NCBI RefSeq assembly: GCF_001874645.1
Contig: NZ_CP017886.1
Location: forward strand, 1,364,001 to 1,428,000
DNA from: Pseudomonas frederiksbergensis
GTDB taxonomy: Bacteria > Pseudomonadota > Gammaproteobacteria > Pseudomonadales > Pseudomonadaceae
DNA: 64,000 nt
Direction of reading: 5' to 3'
Below the pieces are notes generated by a model. It was not told where the DNA came from. It did not search any database and saw nothing but the letters and a program-made list of their open reading frames with translations. Made by a program: the position numbers and the translations under genes. Below are positions 54,488 through 63,615 of the stretch, piece after piece (positions within the stretch are counted from its first letter, which is position 1; each line of letters opens with the position of its first letter).

Positions 54488-56298
54488 TATGACTTGGGCC
54501 GCTGTCCCAGGTGCAAGCGGATTACACGGCTTAATCGCGGTACTGGTGAAAACTCCGTCATCATTGATCGTGAGGAAGTGCCCCCTGCCTTGAAAGTGAC
54601 ACTGGCTCCCGCTTCCATCGTAATACTGATTCCGGCGTCGATATGAACCGTCTCATCGACCTCGATCACCAGCGTTTCGCCTATTTGCGTATAGCTGTTC
54701 CCGGCAACCTGCAAATGATAGTTGCCCTTGATGGTTTCCCGGCGTTCATTGCCCACTTCCAGCCGGCTGTCGTTTTCAACCTTCTGCTCCATGTCCCGCT
54801 GGGCACGCAGGTAGATCAACTCCTGCCCGGCGCGATCCTCGATCGACAGTTCGTTGTAACCACCTGTGCTGGGAGTGCTGTGGCTGCGCAGCACGGTTTT
54901 GGTTTTGTTCTCGGGCAAGGGGTAGGGCACAGACGTGACCTTGTTCGGCACGCAACCGGTGATTACCGGCTTGTCGGGATTACCCTCCAGAAAACTCACC
55001 ACGACTTCCATGCCAACACGCGGGATAGTTGCTGCCCCGAACCCTTCACCCGCCCAGTTGGATGAAACCCTCACCCAGCAACTGCTCCTTTCGTTGTTGA
55101 GTTCCGCCCGGTCCCACGGAAATTTGATCTTTACCCGCCCGTGTTCATCGCAATAAATCTCTTCGCCGGGAGGCCCGACGACGCGAGCGGTCTGGTTGAC
55201 CATGGGTTCTCGGGAGGGCTGCGGTGGGCGGTAGGCCACGTCCCACGGAATCGCCGCGAATGTGTTGCGGTAGCCTTGGGTGAAACCGTCCTTGGGCACG
55301 GCGTCATTGGTGAGCGCTTCTTCGAGTGATTGAGGTTGTTTTCCTGCATGCGTCACGCTCAGTAACAGCCACAGATCGTTGTACTTTTTGTTCGGGTGTT
55401 CGGTCAGCCCGAAGAAGTGGCCGTTGCGCAACAGGGGTTGATTGCTTTGACCCTTGGCCACCGCATAGTCAGTACGGTGTCGTTCCAGCGCCTGCTGGAC
55501 CAGCTGTTTGCCGCGCTTTTCGGTCTCCATCGACAGTGGAAAGCGATAGTCTTCGAGGGTTGGAGTGAATTCGGCGGTAATGCGGTTTTCCAGTAACAGA
55601 CTGGGGCGCTGGAAGTCATAGTCCCGGCGGGTGACCGTGCTGGTTCGGGTCTTGAAGCTCAAGGAGAGCTGGTTGATGACCGGGTGCTCTGCCACCATGC
55701 CGGAGTCTTGTCGGTAAGGGGTTTCGCCCAGTGTAGGGACGAACACCTGATCCTCGGTAAACACCAGCAAATGGCCGTCCGGGGAATGCTGGTAGTGCCA
55801 CGCGATTCCCTCTTCGGCGCACAGTCGCTGGATGAACTCAAAATCGTTTTCCCCGTATTGAACGCAGTATTCGCGTTCGGGGCAGGTCCTGACGTGGAAG
55901 GTAAAGGCATCGCTCTGAATGCCGTGCCCCTTGAGCACCTGTGCGACGATTTGCGGCACCGTCAGGTGCTGGAAAATCCGTTGGTCATGGCTGAACTGCA
56001 AGTAGTACAGCGCCGGCACCAACGTCAGGTGATAGCGGGTGAGACGCCTGCCGGGTTCGCCCCCCGCCACTTCTTCGATACGCCCATGAATACCTTCGCC
56101 GTGATGACCGAACTGGAGAAAGGCCGGCTGGCTGAGCAGGCTCTCCAGATCGAAATCCGGGTACTCGCTGACCAGCTCCACCCGAATGGCATACAGGCTG
56201 CTGATGGCTTCGGTGCCGTCGAAGGCCAGCACCTTGAAGTCGTTGCGAACACCGGGAACCTGCAGTGAAACGTGCGCCGTATTGGACGGTTGGAACAT
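54187..56298 (-). CDS. vgrG: T6SS spike protein VgrG (trunk intact, C-terminal part out of frame)
   Basis: Trimeric spike of the type VI secretion tube. The first ~571 residues are a normal VgrG: gp27-like part, then CDEHGRVKIKFPWDR, SSNWAGEGFGA, GMEVVVSFLEGNPDKP (in pieces) and beta-helix strands ending SVTFKAGG. After the C5 run at 54581-54585 the frame changes to an arginine/serine-rich sequence of about 130 residues with no family features. A one-base shift there continues as HFLTINDDGVF, the usual VgrG ending, directly into the Tle1 domain. No Hcp, PAAR or DUF4123 adaptor gene lies nearby: an orphan vgrG island. Confidence 0.88.
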   Translation of the reverse strand: MFQPSNTAHVSLQVPGVRNDFKVLAFDGTEAISSLYAIRVELVSEYPDFDLESLLSQPAFLQFGHHGEGIHGRIEEVAGGEPGRRLTRYHLTLVPALYYLQFSHDQRIFQHLTVPQIVAQVLKGHGIQSDAFTFHVRTCPEREYCVQYGENDFEFIQRLCAEEGIAWHYQHSPDGHLLVFTEDQVFVPTLGETPYRQDSGMVAEHPVINQLSLSFKTRTSTVTRRDYDFQRPSLLLENRITAEFTPTLEDYRFPLSMETEKRGKQLVQQALERHRTDYAVAKGQSNQPLLRNGHFFGLTEHPNKKYNDLWLLLSVTHAGKQPQSLEEALTNDAVPKDGFTQGYRNTFAAIPWDVAYRPPQPSREPMVNQTARVVGPPGEEIYCDEHGRVKIKFPWDRAELNNERSSCWVRVSSNWAGEGFGAATIPRVGMEVVVSFLEGNPDKPVITGCVPNKVTSVPYPLPENKTKTVLRSHSTPSTGGYNELSIEDRAGQELIYLRAQRDMEQKVENDSRLEVGNERRETIKGNYHLQVAGNSYTQIGETLVIEVDETVHIDAGISITMEAGASVTFKAGGTSSRSMMTEFSPVPRLSRVIRLHLGQRPKSYCRRRCWRGCWRPNPSCSRKTTRRTSWRKRRKKSNWRGLPYGSACSLMAPATTKPTAKPWRPAMPRTPIWSKPPRRYKSTAPPMGMTAMGARRTIVMGMM
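54581..54585 (-). other. Frameshift point: homopolymer CCCCC (GGGGG on the coding strand) joining vgrG and tle1 frames
   Basis: Coding strand reads GCA GGG GGC ACT in the VgrG frame. A -1 shift here gives A-G-G-H-F-L-T-I-N, a natural VgrG beta-helix ending, and stays open into Tle1. It is equivalent to loss of one G. Possible causes are a real mutation, phase variation, recoding, or an assembly error. Confidence 0.75.
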
Positions 56299-56558
56299 TC
56301 GCTTATCCTTTAGCGGGATGGCAACAACGCGCGATATCCAAACCGTCCTTGGTCTTGCTCGCGTGAACTTCTGGACACGCTAACAAGCTGGCAAGCGGAA
56401 TAATGTAGGAAGGCTCCCTAACGTCAGTCGGAGCGCTCCGTGTTTCAAAGTGTTGCGTTAGCCAACGACAAAAACAGTGCAGTCGGACGCTTATTGCAGT
56501 GCTTGTTAAACTGACGCCGATCACTCCTCATCCTCTGGCAACACTCAAGGACGACCCG

Positions 56559-57347
56559 ATGAAAGCACGTTTACTGCTCTGCTCCTTGCTCACGTTCAGC
56601 GTCCAGGTCTATGCCCAGAATGCACCGTCGCACCTGGACCAGGTGATTGAACGCGGTCACCTGAAGGTCTGTACCACCGGCGATTACAAGCCTTACACCT
56701 ACCTGCGCACAGAGGGAGAATATGAAGGGATCGATATCGCCATGGCCCACTCCCTGGCGAAAAGTCTGAACGTTGACGTGCAATGGGTTCCCACTACCTG
56801 GAAGAACCTGATGACGGATTTTCTGGCCAATCGCTGCGACATCGCTATGGGCGGCATTTCGGTGTCACTGGAGCGGCAGAAAAAGGCCTCTTTCAGCGAC
56901 ACGCTCGGCGTCGACGGAAAAATCCCGCTGGTCCGTTGCGAAGATCAGCAACGCTATCAATCCGTCGAACAGCTCAACCAGTCTTCCGTGCGATTGATCG
57001 AGCCCGCAGGCGGTACCAACGAAGTCTTTGCCCGCACTCACCTGCCCAACGCCACGCTGACTCTGTTCCCGGACAACGTAACGATTTTCGAGCAATTGCT
57101 GGAAAACAAGGCAGACGTGATGATCACCGACGCCTCTGAAGCGCGGTATCAGCAAAAGCTCAAACCCGGTTTGTGCGCGGTCAATCCTGAGCAGTACTTG
57201 CAGTACAGCGAGAAAGCCTACTTGCTCCCTCGCGATGATGTGGCCTGGAAAGCCTATGTGGATCAGTGGCTACACCTGAGCAAAGCCACGGGTGCCTATG
57301 ATGCAGTGCTCGCCCAGTGGCTGGCCGCTCCCGCTCCCGGTCACTGA
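56559..57347 (+). CDS. Cyclohexadienyl dehydratase-like protein (PheC type), periplasmic
   Basis: 262 residues with a signal peptide (about 1-20, ending VYA) and the periplasmic binding-protein type 2 fold. It resembles P. aeruginosa PheC, which converts prephenate or arogenate to phenylpyruvate or phenylalanine outside the cytoplasm: shared segments TTGDYKPYTY, PTTWKNLM, GGTNEVFAR, DNVTIFEQ and KAYLLPRDD. It could instead be an amino-acid binding protein, since the fold is shared, but there are no permease or ATPase genes beside it. It overlaps the convergent LysR gene by 7 bases. Confidence 0.83.
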   Translation: MKARLLLCSLLTFSVQVYAQNAPSHLDQVIERGHLKVCTTGDYKPYTYLRTEGEYEGIDIAMAHSLAKSLNVDVQWVPTTWKNLMTDFLANRCDIAMGGISVSLERQKKASFSDTLGVDGKIPLVRCEDQQRYQSVEQLNQSSVRLIEPAGGTNEVFARTHLPNATLTLFPDNVTIFEQLLENKADVMITDASEARYQQKLKPGLCAVNPEQYLQYSEKAYLLPRDDVAWKAYVDQWLHLSKATGAYDAVLAQWLAAPAPGH

Positions 57348-58213
57348 GCACTGGCCAGCGCCCTGAATGCCTCACTCGCCGCGCTGCAATAAGCCCCTTT
57401 GCGACTGAGCAATGCCACCGTGCGTTGTGGCAACGCCGGTTGCAGCGCCAGCGGGCGCAATCCCGGCAGCTCCCGGGTGATGGCCTCGGGGAGAATGGTC
57501 GCCAGTTGCCCGCGACGAACAATCTCGACTATCGCGCTGATGGAGTTGGCTTCGATGGCGATACGCGGCGCGATGCCCTGCTGTCGGCAATACAGGTCGA
57601 TGTGCTGGCGGGTTGCAAAATCGCCACTGAGCAACACCAGCGACTGCTGGCCCAGCGCCTGCGCATCGAGTGATTGTTGCCGGGCAAACCCTGGATGCGC
57701 CTCACTGACGACCAGGCTCAAGGTTTCGGCAAACAGCGTCTGGCTGTCGATGTCCGCCAGGTGACTGCCGGTGAACGCGATGCCGATGTCCAGTCGGTCT
57801 GCGGCCAGCGCGGCCTCGATCTGGTCCTGGGTCATTTCCTCGACGCTCAGGTTGATGCCCGGATACAGACTGTTGAAGCGCGCCAGCAACGGGCCGATCA
57901 GGTAAGCGGTGAAGGTCGGCGTCATGGCCAGCCGCAACGAGCCGCGTGTCAGATCCTGCACGTCGTGCATCGCGCGTTTGCCTGCCTCCAGGTCCTGCAA
58001 GGCCAACCGCGCATAACGCACATACGCCTCGCCGGCATCGGTCAAACGCACCGTACGCCCGGAACGATCGAACAACGGCGCACCGAGGACATCCTCAAGT
58101 TGCTTGATCTGCTGCGACAGCGTTGGCTGCGAGACATGCAAGGCCTCGGCGGCCCGAGTGAAGTTGCGATGCTCAGCGACGGCGAGCAAGTAACGGATAT
58201 GGCGTAGCAGCAT
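57341..58213 (-). CDS. LysR-family regulator, CynR-like
   Basis: 290 residues. HTH at about 1-60 (FTRAAEALHVSQPTLSQQIKQLE) and effector domain. Long stretches resemble E. coli CynR (LTDAGEAYVRYAR; LTRGSLRLAMTPTFTAYLIGPL, in pieces; ATRQHIDLYC; IEANSISA). The cyanase genes cynT/cynS that CynR controls are not in the window, so the target here is unknown. The gap 58214-58531 to the divergent permease gene holds no coding sequence; the permease is a plausible target. Confidence 0.88.
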   Translation of the reverse strand: MLLRHIRYLLAVAEHRNFTRAAEALHVSQPTLSQQIKQLEDVLGAPLFDRSGRTVRLTDAGEAYVRYARLALQDLEAGKRAMHDVQDLTRGSLRLAMTPTFTAYLIGPLLARFNSLYPGINLSVEEMTQDQIEAALAADRLDIGIAFTGSHLADIDSQTLFAETLSLVVSEAHPGFARQQSLDAQALGQQSLVLLSGDFATRQHIDLYCRQQGIAPRIAIEANSISAIVEIVRRGQLATILPEAITRELPGLRPLALQPALPQRTVALLSRKGAYCSAASEAFRALASAQ

Positions 58214-58531
58214 GCCGGCTCAACTATAGACATGGATTATGGAGAGCATCACAAGCCGGTCCGTAAGGCTATCGCTGGAAACGTTATCCGTGCGCTATCC
58301 TTTGCGATATTTTCCGGTAACCCGAACAGTATTTGATTTTTAAATACCGCACATGACTTTCTGATTTGCCGACTCCCGCCGCGCACCGCCTAATCCAGAC
58401 CTTGCCCTTCAAGGCAACGTGATGGAAACGTTCGCGTCACCTCCCAGCCTGCTGTCTGGCTGATGATCGCCGTGATCCTCAGCCCGCAACACCTGTTACA
58501 CCAACCCCATTGATTAATCAGGGACACACCG
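58214..58531. other. Intergenic region between divergent LysR and EamA genes
   Basis: 318 bases with no supported gene. It must contain the promoters of both neighbours. A+T-rich stretch around 58320-58360 (ATTTGATTTTTAAATACC); I see no clear paired operator. Reading frames here are extensions of shadow frames. Confidence 0.5.
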
Positions 58532-59443
58532 ATGAAACACACCAGTTTCGCCTCCGCCAACGCGGGCATGTTGCTTTGGGCGGTGTTGGTTGCCGCCTCG
58601 TTTTTTGCCGCCGCCGAAGTCAGCCAATCCATCGACCCGATCCTGCTGACCGGCCTGCGGCTGCTGTTTTCGGCATTGGCGTTTCTGCCGATGCTGCTGC
58701 TCAACGGCGGCACAACGATCACCGCTAAAGGCCTTGTCAGTCATGCCTGGCTTGGGCTGTTGCTGGCCGTGTATTTCGGCTCGTTGTTTGAAGCGCTGCG
58801 CTACACCTCGGCGGTCAACACCGGCACCCTGTTTACCCTGGTGCCGTTGATGACGCTGTTCTTCGAGGCCTTCCTGACACCTGGCAATCGTTCGAAAAGC
58901 CGCCTGCTGCCGATGCTGATTGCGGCGGCCGGTGCGCTGCTGCTGATCCTCAAGGGCACAGGCCCCGGCGAAGTCCCTTCGCTCTACGCGGTGACGGTGT
59001 TCGGGGTTGGCTGCCTGGCGATGGCGCTTTACTCACCACTGAGTCAGCGCTTCAAGGCGCACAGCCTCAAGGGCCGTGGGCCAGTGGTGATGACGTTCTG
59101 GAACATGCTCTTCGGCTCGCTGTTTCTGTTCGCGTTCTGCCTGGTCAATGGCGGCTGGCGATCCGGCGCCCTGTTGTCTGCCCATGATCTGTTCTGGCTG
59201 GTCTACCTGGCGCTGTTCGCGACCCTGGCAACCTTCTGGCTGCTGCACCGGGCGATCGGGGTGATTGCACCGTCCACGGTCATTTCCTACGTCTACCTCA
59301 GCACGTTGTTCATTACCTTGTTCCATTGGTTCTGGTTGTCGCAGCAACCGTTGATGCTGGAACTCGTGGGTGCCTTGCTGGTGGCCATCGGGATGCTCGC
59401 GCTGGTGATCTCCAGCCGCCGCGCGCTCCCGGTAACGGCGTAA
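58532..59443 (+). CDS. EamA/DMT-superfamily permease
   Basis: 303 residues, ten predicted helices in two EamA repeats. Third such permease in the window, not closely similar by eye to the other two. Substrate unknown. Divergent from the CynR-like regulator, an arrangement often meaning control by that regulator. ATG with AGGGA upstream. Confidence 0.88.
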   Translation: MKHTSFASANAGMLLWAVLVAASFFAAAEVSQSIDPILLTGLRLLFSALAFLPMLLLNGGTTITAKGLVSHAWLGLLLAVYFGSLFEALRYTSAVNTGTLFTLVPLMTLFFEAFLTPGNRSKSRLLPMLIAAAGALLLILKGTGPGEVPSLYAVTVFGVGCLAMALYSPLSQRFKAHSLKGRGPVVMTFWNMLFGSLFLFAFCLVNGGWRSGALLSAHDLFWLVYLALFATLATFWLLHRAIGVIAPSTVISYVYLSTLFITLFHWFWLSQQPLMLELVGALLVAIGMLALVISSRRALPVTA

Positions 59444-59638
59444 ACATCGCCGCGCACCGCTGAAGGGTTTCAGCAACCCCGGGCTCCGGTGGGACAGACG
59501 TCGTATTCGTTACAGTTTCTGTCCCACACTTGTCTGTGAATTGTCCTACGAGCCATTCTCCTAGGACGATCGTTCCGTTAGCATCACTCGCACACGTTTG
59601 CGCACAACTTGCGCAACGAGCGGAGTGAGACAGTACGG

Positions 59639-60574
59639 ATGCTGAACAGTAACTTGCTTAGAAAGCTCGACATGCAGGACCTCATGGTGTTCATCGCCGT
59701 GTATGAGCAAAGCAGCGTCACCGGTGTGTCTGAAGCGCTGTTTGTCAGCCAGTCCACGGTGAGTTACTGCCTGAAGAAACTGCGCACCAGTTTCGAGGAC
59801 GAGCTGTTTATCAATACCCGCACCGGTATGCGTCCGACCTACAAAGCCGGCACCATGTACACACACGTGCTGAAGATTCTCGAAAGCATCAACCTGTGCC
59901 ATGCCGGGGTTCAGGCATTCGACCCGACGCGGCAAGCCGTGACCTTCAATATCTGTGCGCCGGAATACTTCGAGCATCTGATCCTGCCGCGGCTATTGAA
60001 GAACTTCGATTTCGCCGACCTGCCGGTGATCGTCAATGTGCACAAACTCGAAACCGACATCCCCGCCGAAGAACTGCGCGATGGCAGCCTCGACCTGGTG
60101 ATTGGCTTCGGCCCGAACTTTCACCGCAGCCACCATGACTTCAGATCCCAGGTGTTGCTTGAGGACGATCTGGTGTGCGTTTTCGATAAACGGGCGACAC
60201 CGCTGGAACCTCGCATCAGCCTGAAAGCCTACGTCGAACGCCGACACGTGTTCCCTACGCCATGGACTTCCAGCACCAACATGGTCGACGGCTGGCTCGC
60301 CCAACAGGCGCACAAACGCCAGATCGTTGCACGCTCCAACAGCTATAGCGCTGCACTGAAGTTGATCACCGGGACTGACTTCATTCTGACCATGCCCCGG
60401 CGCATCCAGCACCTGCTGGCCAAAGACGCGATCTTCAGCCACTGCGAGGCACCAAACGGCGTACCAGGGTTCACCCTCGAGATGCAATGGAGTCAAACCC
60501 GCGAGCTGGACAGCGCCAACACCTGGCTTCGCGAGCAAGTGGTCAAGGCCTGCGCAGAACAGGGTTTTCTCTGA
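59639..60574 (+). CDS. LysR-family regulator, NodD/LeuO-like
   Basis: 311 residues from the ATG at 59639 (MLNSNLLRKLDMQDLMVF). HTH segment VTGVSEALFVSQSTVSYCLKKLR (in pieces) at about 26-48; the effector domain lacks the usual first-strand pattern and looks like the NodD/NahR branch. A TTG at 59609 would add ten residues. The target is unknown; the gene is not beside an obvious metabolic operon. Confidence 0.86.
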   Translation: MLNSNLLRKLDMQDLMVFIAVYEQSSVTGVSEALFVSQSTVSYCLKKLRTSFEDELFINTRTGMRPTYKAGTMYTHVLKILESINLCHAGVQAFDPTRQAVTFNICAPEYFEHLILPRLLKNFDFADLPVIVNVHKLETDIPAEELRDGSLDLVIGFGPNFHRSHHDFRSQVLLEDDLVCVFDKRATPLEPRISLKAYVERRHVFPTPWTSSTNMVDGWLAQQAHKRQIVARSNSYSAALKLITGTDFILTMPRRIQHLLAKDAIFSHCEAPNGVPGFTLEMQWSQTRELDSANTWLREQVVKACAEQGFL

Positions 60575-60622
60575 GGGCCAGCACACGAATCGTCAGTGGC
60601 TGATGGCAGTCCATCTGACGCC

Positions 60623-61813
60623 TCAATGCTCCTGCGCCGGTAGCGATTCACGCAGTGCCCGCGTTTCCCACGCCGCTACCAGAATCATCACCGCGGTCGT
60701 CAGCCCACCCAGCAGTAACGCGGAAAACAGCTGATTCAGCGCAGCAGGCAATAGTGCGAGCAGCAGCGCCAGGCCCACCAGATGAGACAGCGGCGGCAAA
60801 ATCCGATCGGCCATGACCCACTTGAACAACGCACATCCCAACAAGAACAGCCAGGGCCCGGCGACGATCACAATGATCCCGGCATCGCTCGCGTACTCCG
60901 GATGCACCAGCACCCACTCATCGGCCACTGCGCTGACAATGATCCCGGCAACGATCAAGACATGCAGGTAGGTGTAGGCAATTCGCGCCTGTCGCCCAGG
61001 GTCGCTGGAATGTGCGATTCGATGGTGAGCGCGCTCCGCGCCGCTGTCGAAATACACCCACCACATGGCCACGCTGCCCAGCACGGCAATCAGAAACCCC
61101 GTCAGCGCCTGCCCGTTCAGCACCCGCTCGGCGAAGGTTGCACCGGTCACCAGCAGCGACTCGCCCAGAGCAATGATCACGAACAGACCACAGCGTTCGG
61201 CCATGTGACTGCCCTCGACGTTCCAGTCGGCCAGCGTTGAACGACCGAGCCCCGGCACCCAGAAGTACAGCGACGGCGAGATCAGTTCGATCAGTAATGC
61301 CAGAGCCCAGCAGGCCAGGCGCTGATCGCCCTCAAGCAGCGCACCGCTGATCCAGAACACCCCGGACAGCACCATCCACGCCAGAATTCGCTGGAAGTTG
61401 CGGGTCATGTTCAACGGTTCGCCACGCACCGCCCAGATCGCGAACAGCGTGCGGCCGACCTGCATGAACACAAAGGCTGCGGCGAACATCACTCCACGCT
61501 CGGTAAAGGCCTTGGGAATCGACGACGACAGCAACAGGCCGGCGACCATCAAACCGAATAGACCGAGGCGGATCGGCAACTTTTCCGGGTCGAGCCAGTT
61601 GGTTACCCAAGAGGTGAAGATCCACACCCACCACACCGCCACCATCATCAACGCGACCTGCACCGCGCCACCTATCGTCAGGTTCGCGAGCAAGGAGTGG
61701 GAAAGCTGGGTGACGGCGAACACGAACACCAGATCGAAAAACAGCTCGACCATGCCAACCTTGCCACTGTCGTAACTGCCGCGCCCACGCAACAGAGAAC
61801 GGGAACTGCTCAT
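60623..61813 (-). CDS. Low-temperature-requirement A family membrane protein (LtrA)
   Basis: 396 residues with about twelve hydrophobic segments. The start VELFFDLVFVFAVTQLSH is the LtrA hallmark, and HMAERCGLFVIIALGESL in the middle is conserved. The role is poorly understood (named for growth at low temperature in Listeria). The ATG at 61813 has GGAG upstream; 61876 would add 21 residues. It may be co-transcribed with the LysR gene 84 bases upstream on the same strand. Confidence 0.88.
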   Translation of the reverse strand: MSSSRSLLRGRGSYDSGKVGMVELFFDLVFVFAVTQLSHSLLANLTIGGAVQVALMMVAVWWVWIFTSWVTNWLDPEKLPIRLGLFGLMVAGLLLSSSIPKAFTERGVMFAAAFVFMQVGRTLFAIWAVRGEPLNMTRNFQRILAWMVLSGVFWISGALLEGDQRLACWALALLIELISPSLYFWVPGLGRSTLADWNVEGSHMAERCGLFVIIALGESLLVTGATFAERVLNGQALTGFLIAVLGSVAMWWVYFDSGAERAHHRIAHSSDPGRQARIAYTYLHVLIVAGIIVSAVADEWVLVHPEYASDAGIIVIVAGPWLFLLGCALFKWVMADRILPPLSHLVGLALLLALLPAALNQLFSALLLGGLTTAVMILVAAWETRALRESLPAQEH

Positions 61814-61897
61814 GGGATGAGTCTCCGGTGAATGTTCGGGAAAACACTTGCAGCAAAACAGCACTGTGTCGAGCAAGCAAGCCGCCGTCGGCGACCG

Positions 61898-62836
61898 TCA
61901 GAGCAACTTGTCGCTCTGTATCCCGGACACACCGTGCTCACTCATAAAGGCTTCAAGACGTGCGCGCAGCCAGCGTTCGGCGGGGTCGGTATCAACATGA
62001 CTCAGCCAGACCATGGACAGGTCCAGGGTCGGCGTCTTGAACGGGAACGGCTCCTTGAACAACTGGCCCAAGGCGGCCATCGCTGTTGCGGTGTAGTCCG
62101 GCAAGCTGGCAATCAGATCGGTCCCCGCGAGCAGGGCCGGCAAGGCACTGTATTGCGGCACCGAGAGCACCACCTGGCGCTTGCGACCGATTTCGGCCAG
62201 CCACTCATCGGCAAAACCGCTGACATTGGCCGTGTGTGAAACCAGCACATGGGGCCGCGAACAGTACTCATCGAGGGTCAGGGGTGTAGCGGAGGCATCG
62301 GCGCGCAGTATGCAGGGCTGAATGTGCCGCAGCAGTTTGCGCTTGGCATTGGCCGGCAGGCCGCGGGTCTGGCTGATGCCTACCGTGATGTCACCGGACG
62401 CCAGCAAGTCCGGAATTCGCCAGTAATCGACATGCTGAACCACGAACACCACTTGCGGCGCTTCCTGACGCAAGGCGCGCAACAGCGGCGGCAGCAAACC
62501 GAACTCGACGTCATCGGACAACCCGATGCGGAAGGTCATGTTGCTGCTGGCAGGATCGAAGTGGTGGGTCAGGCTCAACGCCGAGGACAATGCATCCAGC
62601 GCCGGCGAGAGGTGTTGAATAAGCTCCTCGGCCCTCGCTGTCGGCTCCATGCGGTGGCCGACCCGGATAAACAGCGGATCGTTGAACATCGCACGCAAAC
62701 GGTTGAGTGCCGAGCTGATGGTCGGTTGCCCGAGAAACAGCTTCTCCGCCACTCGCGTCACGTTGCGTTCGAGCATCAGCGTCTCGAACACCACCATCAA
62801 ATTGATGTCGGCCTTACGCAGTTCATTACGATTCAT
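61898..62836 (-). CDS. LysR-family regulator, NodD/NahR-like
   Basis: 312 residues: MNRNELRKADINLMVVFETL, then HTH VTRVAEKLFLGQPTISSALNRLR (in pieces) at about 27-49. The pattern DLN/DINL..F is the NodD/NahR/LinR signature. Effector unknown. Same strand as ltrA-like gene downstream; that gene is the most likely local target. Confidence 0.88.
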   Translation of the reverse strand: MNRNELRKADINLMVVFETLMLERNVTRVAEKLFLGQPTISSALNRLRAMFNDPLFIRVGHRMEPTARAEELIQHLSPALDALSSALSLTHHFDPASSNMTFRIGLSDDVEFGLLPPLLRALRQEAPQVVFVVQHVDYWRIPDLLASGDITVGISQTRGLPANAKRKLLRHIQPCILRADASATPLTLDEYCSRPHVLVSHTANVSGFADEWLAEIGRKRQVVLSVPQYSALPALLAGTDLIASLPDYTATAMAALGQLFKEPFPFKTPTLDLSMVWLSHVDTDPAERWLRARLEAFMSEHGVSGIQSDKLL

Positions 62837-63001
62837 CAGCTGCCTCCAGTCCTCAAGACTGGAGACAGTTTATGAAGCTGTGGGGAGCGCCGTCTATCGG
62901 CAAGAAAAATTCCCTGTACGGCCCCCGCAATCAGGACCTGCGACACGAAGCTGCCCGACATGTCCGGGCAGATTCGCTTCAACACTCCAGCAGGTACTTG
63001 C

Positions 63002-63193
63002 CTAGATTTCCTTCACCGACGTTTCGTTGTGGACGCTTTTGATCAACCCGATCACGTGCAGGCAATCCGCCTTGTTGACGTACGACTCGCCACTGGCAAC
63101 CGTCTCATGATTGGCCGCCCTTAAACGCCAGCGCCATTGGCCCTTCCCGGTAAGCGGGGAGCCTCGCGACTGCCTGTAAATCTCAAAGTACAT
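63002..63193 (-). CDS. DUF1508 (YegP-like) small protein
   Basis: 63 residues: FEIYRQ, GQWRWRLRAANHETVASGESY (in pieces) and CLHVIGLIK match a single DUF1508 beta-sheet repeat. Function unknown; cytoplasmic. Confidence 0.82.
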   Translation of the reverse strand: MYFEIYRQSRGSPLTGKGQWRWRLRAANHETVASGESYVNKADCLHVIGLIKSVHNETSVKEI

Positions 63194-63615
63194 GGTTCGC
63201 TCCTTGCGACAGCTGATAACGACAGACTCCTGGTCTGTGCACGCAGAGTAGACGAGTGATTCAAGATTTAACGGCGCTCAAAAGTAAGCAAACATTGCCC
63301 AAAAAACACTCCGTCTCGACGAAAGCCAACAGACACTGAGGCCCGTAAAAAGGGTGACTAAGTACAGTCACTTTTCAGGAAACAGTACTTATTTTTCATA
63401 CAGCGCCTATACCGCATTCATCCCGATCCGCTCACAAAAAGCTCAGCACAAACAAGATCGCTCCGTCATTCCGCCGCCCCCCATACCTGCCTACTACGAC
63501 AGCTATCCGTCCGATGATGAGCACCATGGGTGGATATACCTCAAAAAAGTCGCTTTTTTGTTCATCACCCGCCAAGGGATAGTCCTGCCATCTCATTGAT
63601 TTCAGGAAATACCCC
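63194..63615. other. Intergenic region, no certain gene
   Basis: 422 A+T-richer bases. Frames of 81 codons (plus, GTG at 63354) and 61 codons (minus, to 63617) are open but overlap each other and show no recognisable domain or Pseudomonas-like codon pattern. Promoters of the DUF1508 gene and the DsbA-family gene must lie here. Confidence 0.4.

Noticed and set aside
54187..54580. Possible novel arginine/serine-rich C-terminal domain of VgrG
   Set aside because: It is the wrong reading frame of the Tle1 coding sequence after the homopolymer shift, with no pattern of its own.
60578..60618. Imperfect hairpin CGTCAGTGG ... CCATCTGACG between convergent LysR and LtrA genes
   Set aside because: No T-run and a bulged stem; not convincing as a terminator.
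63354..63599. 81-codon frame starting GTG before the DsbA-family gene
   Set aside because: Overlaps an open frame on the other strand, has unusual composition and no recognisable similarity. Cannot be excluded as a small accessory gene, but not supported.
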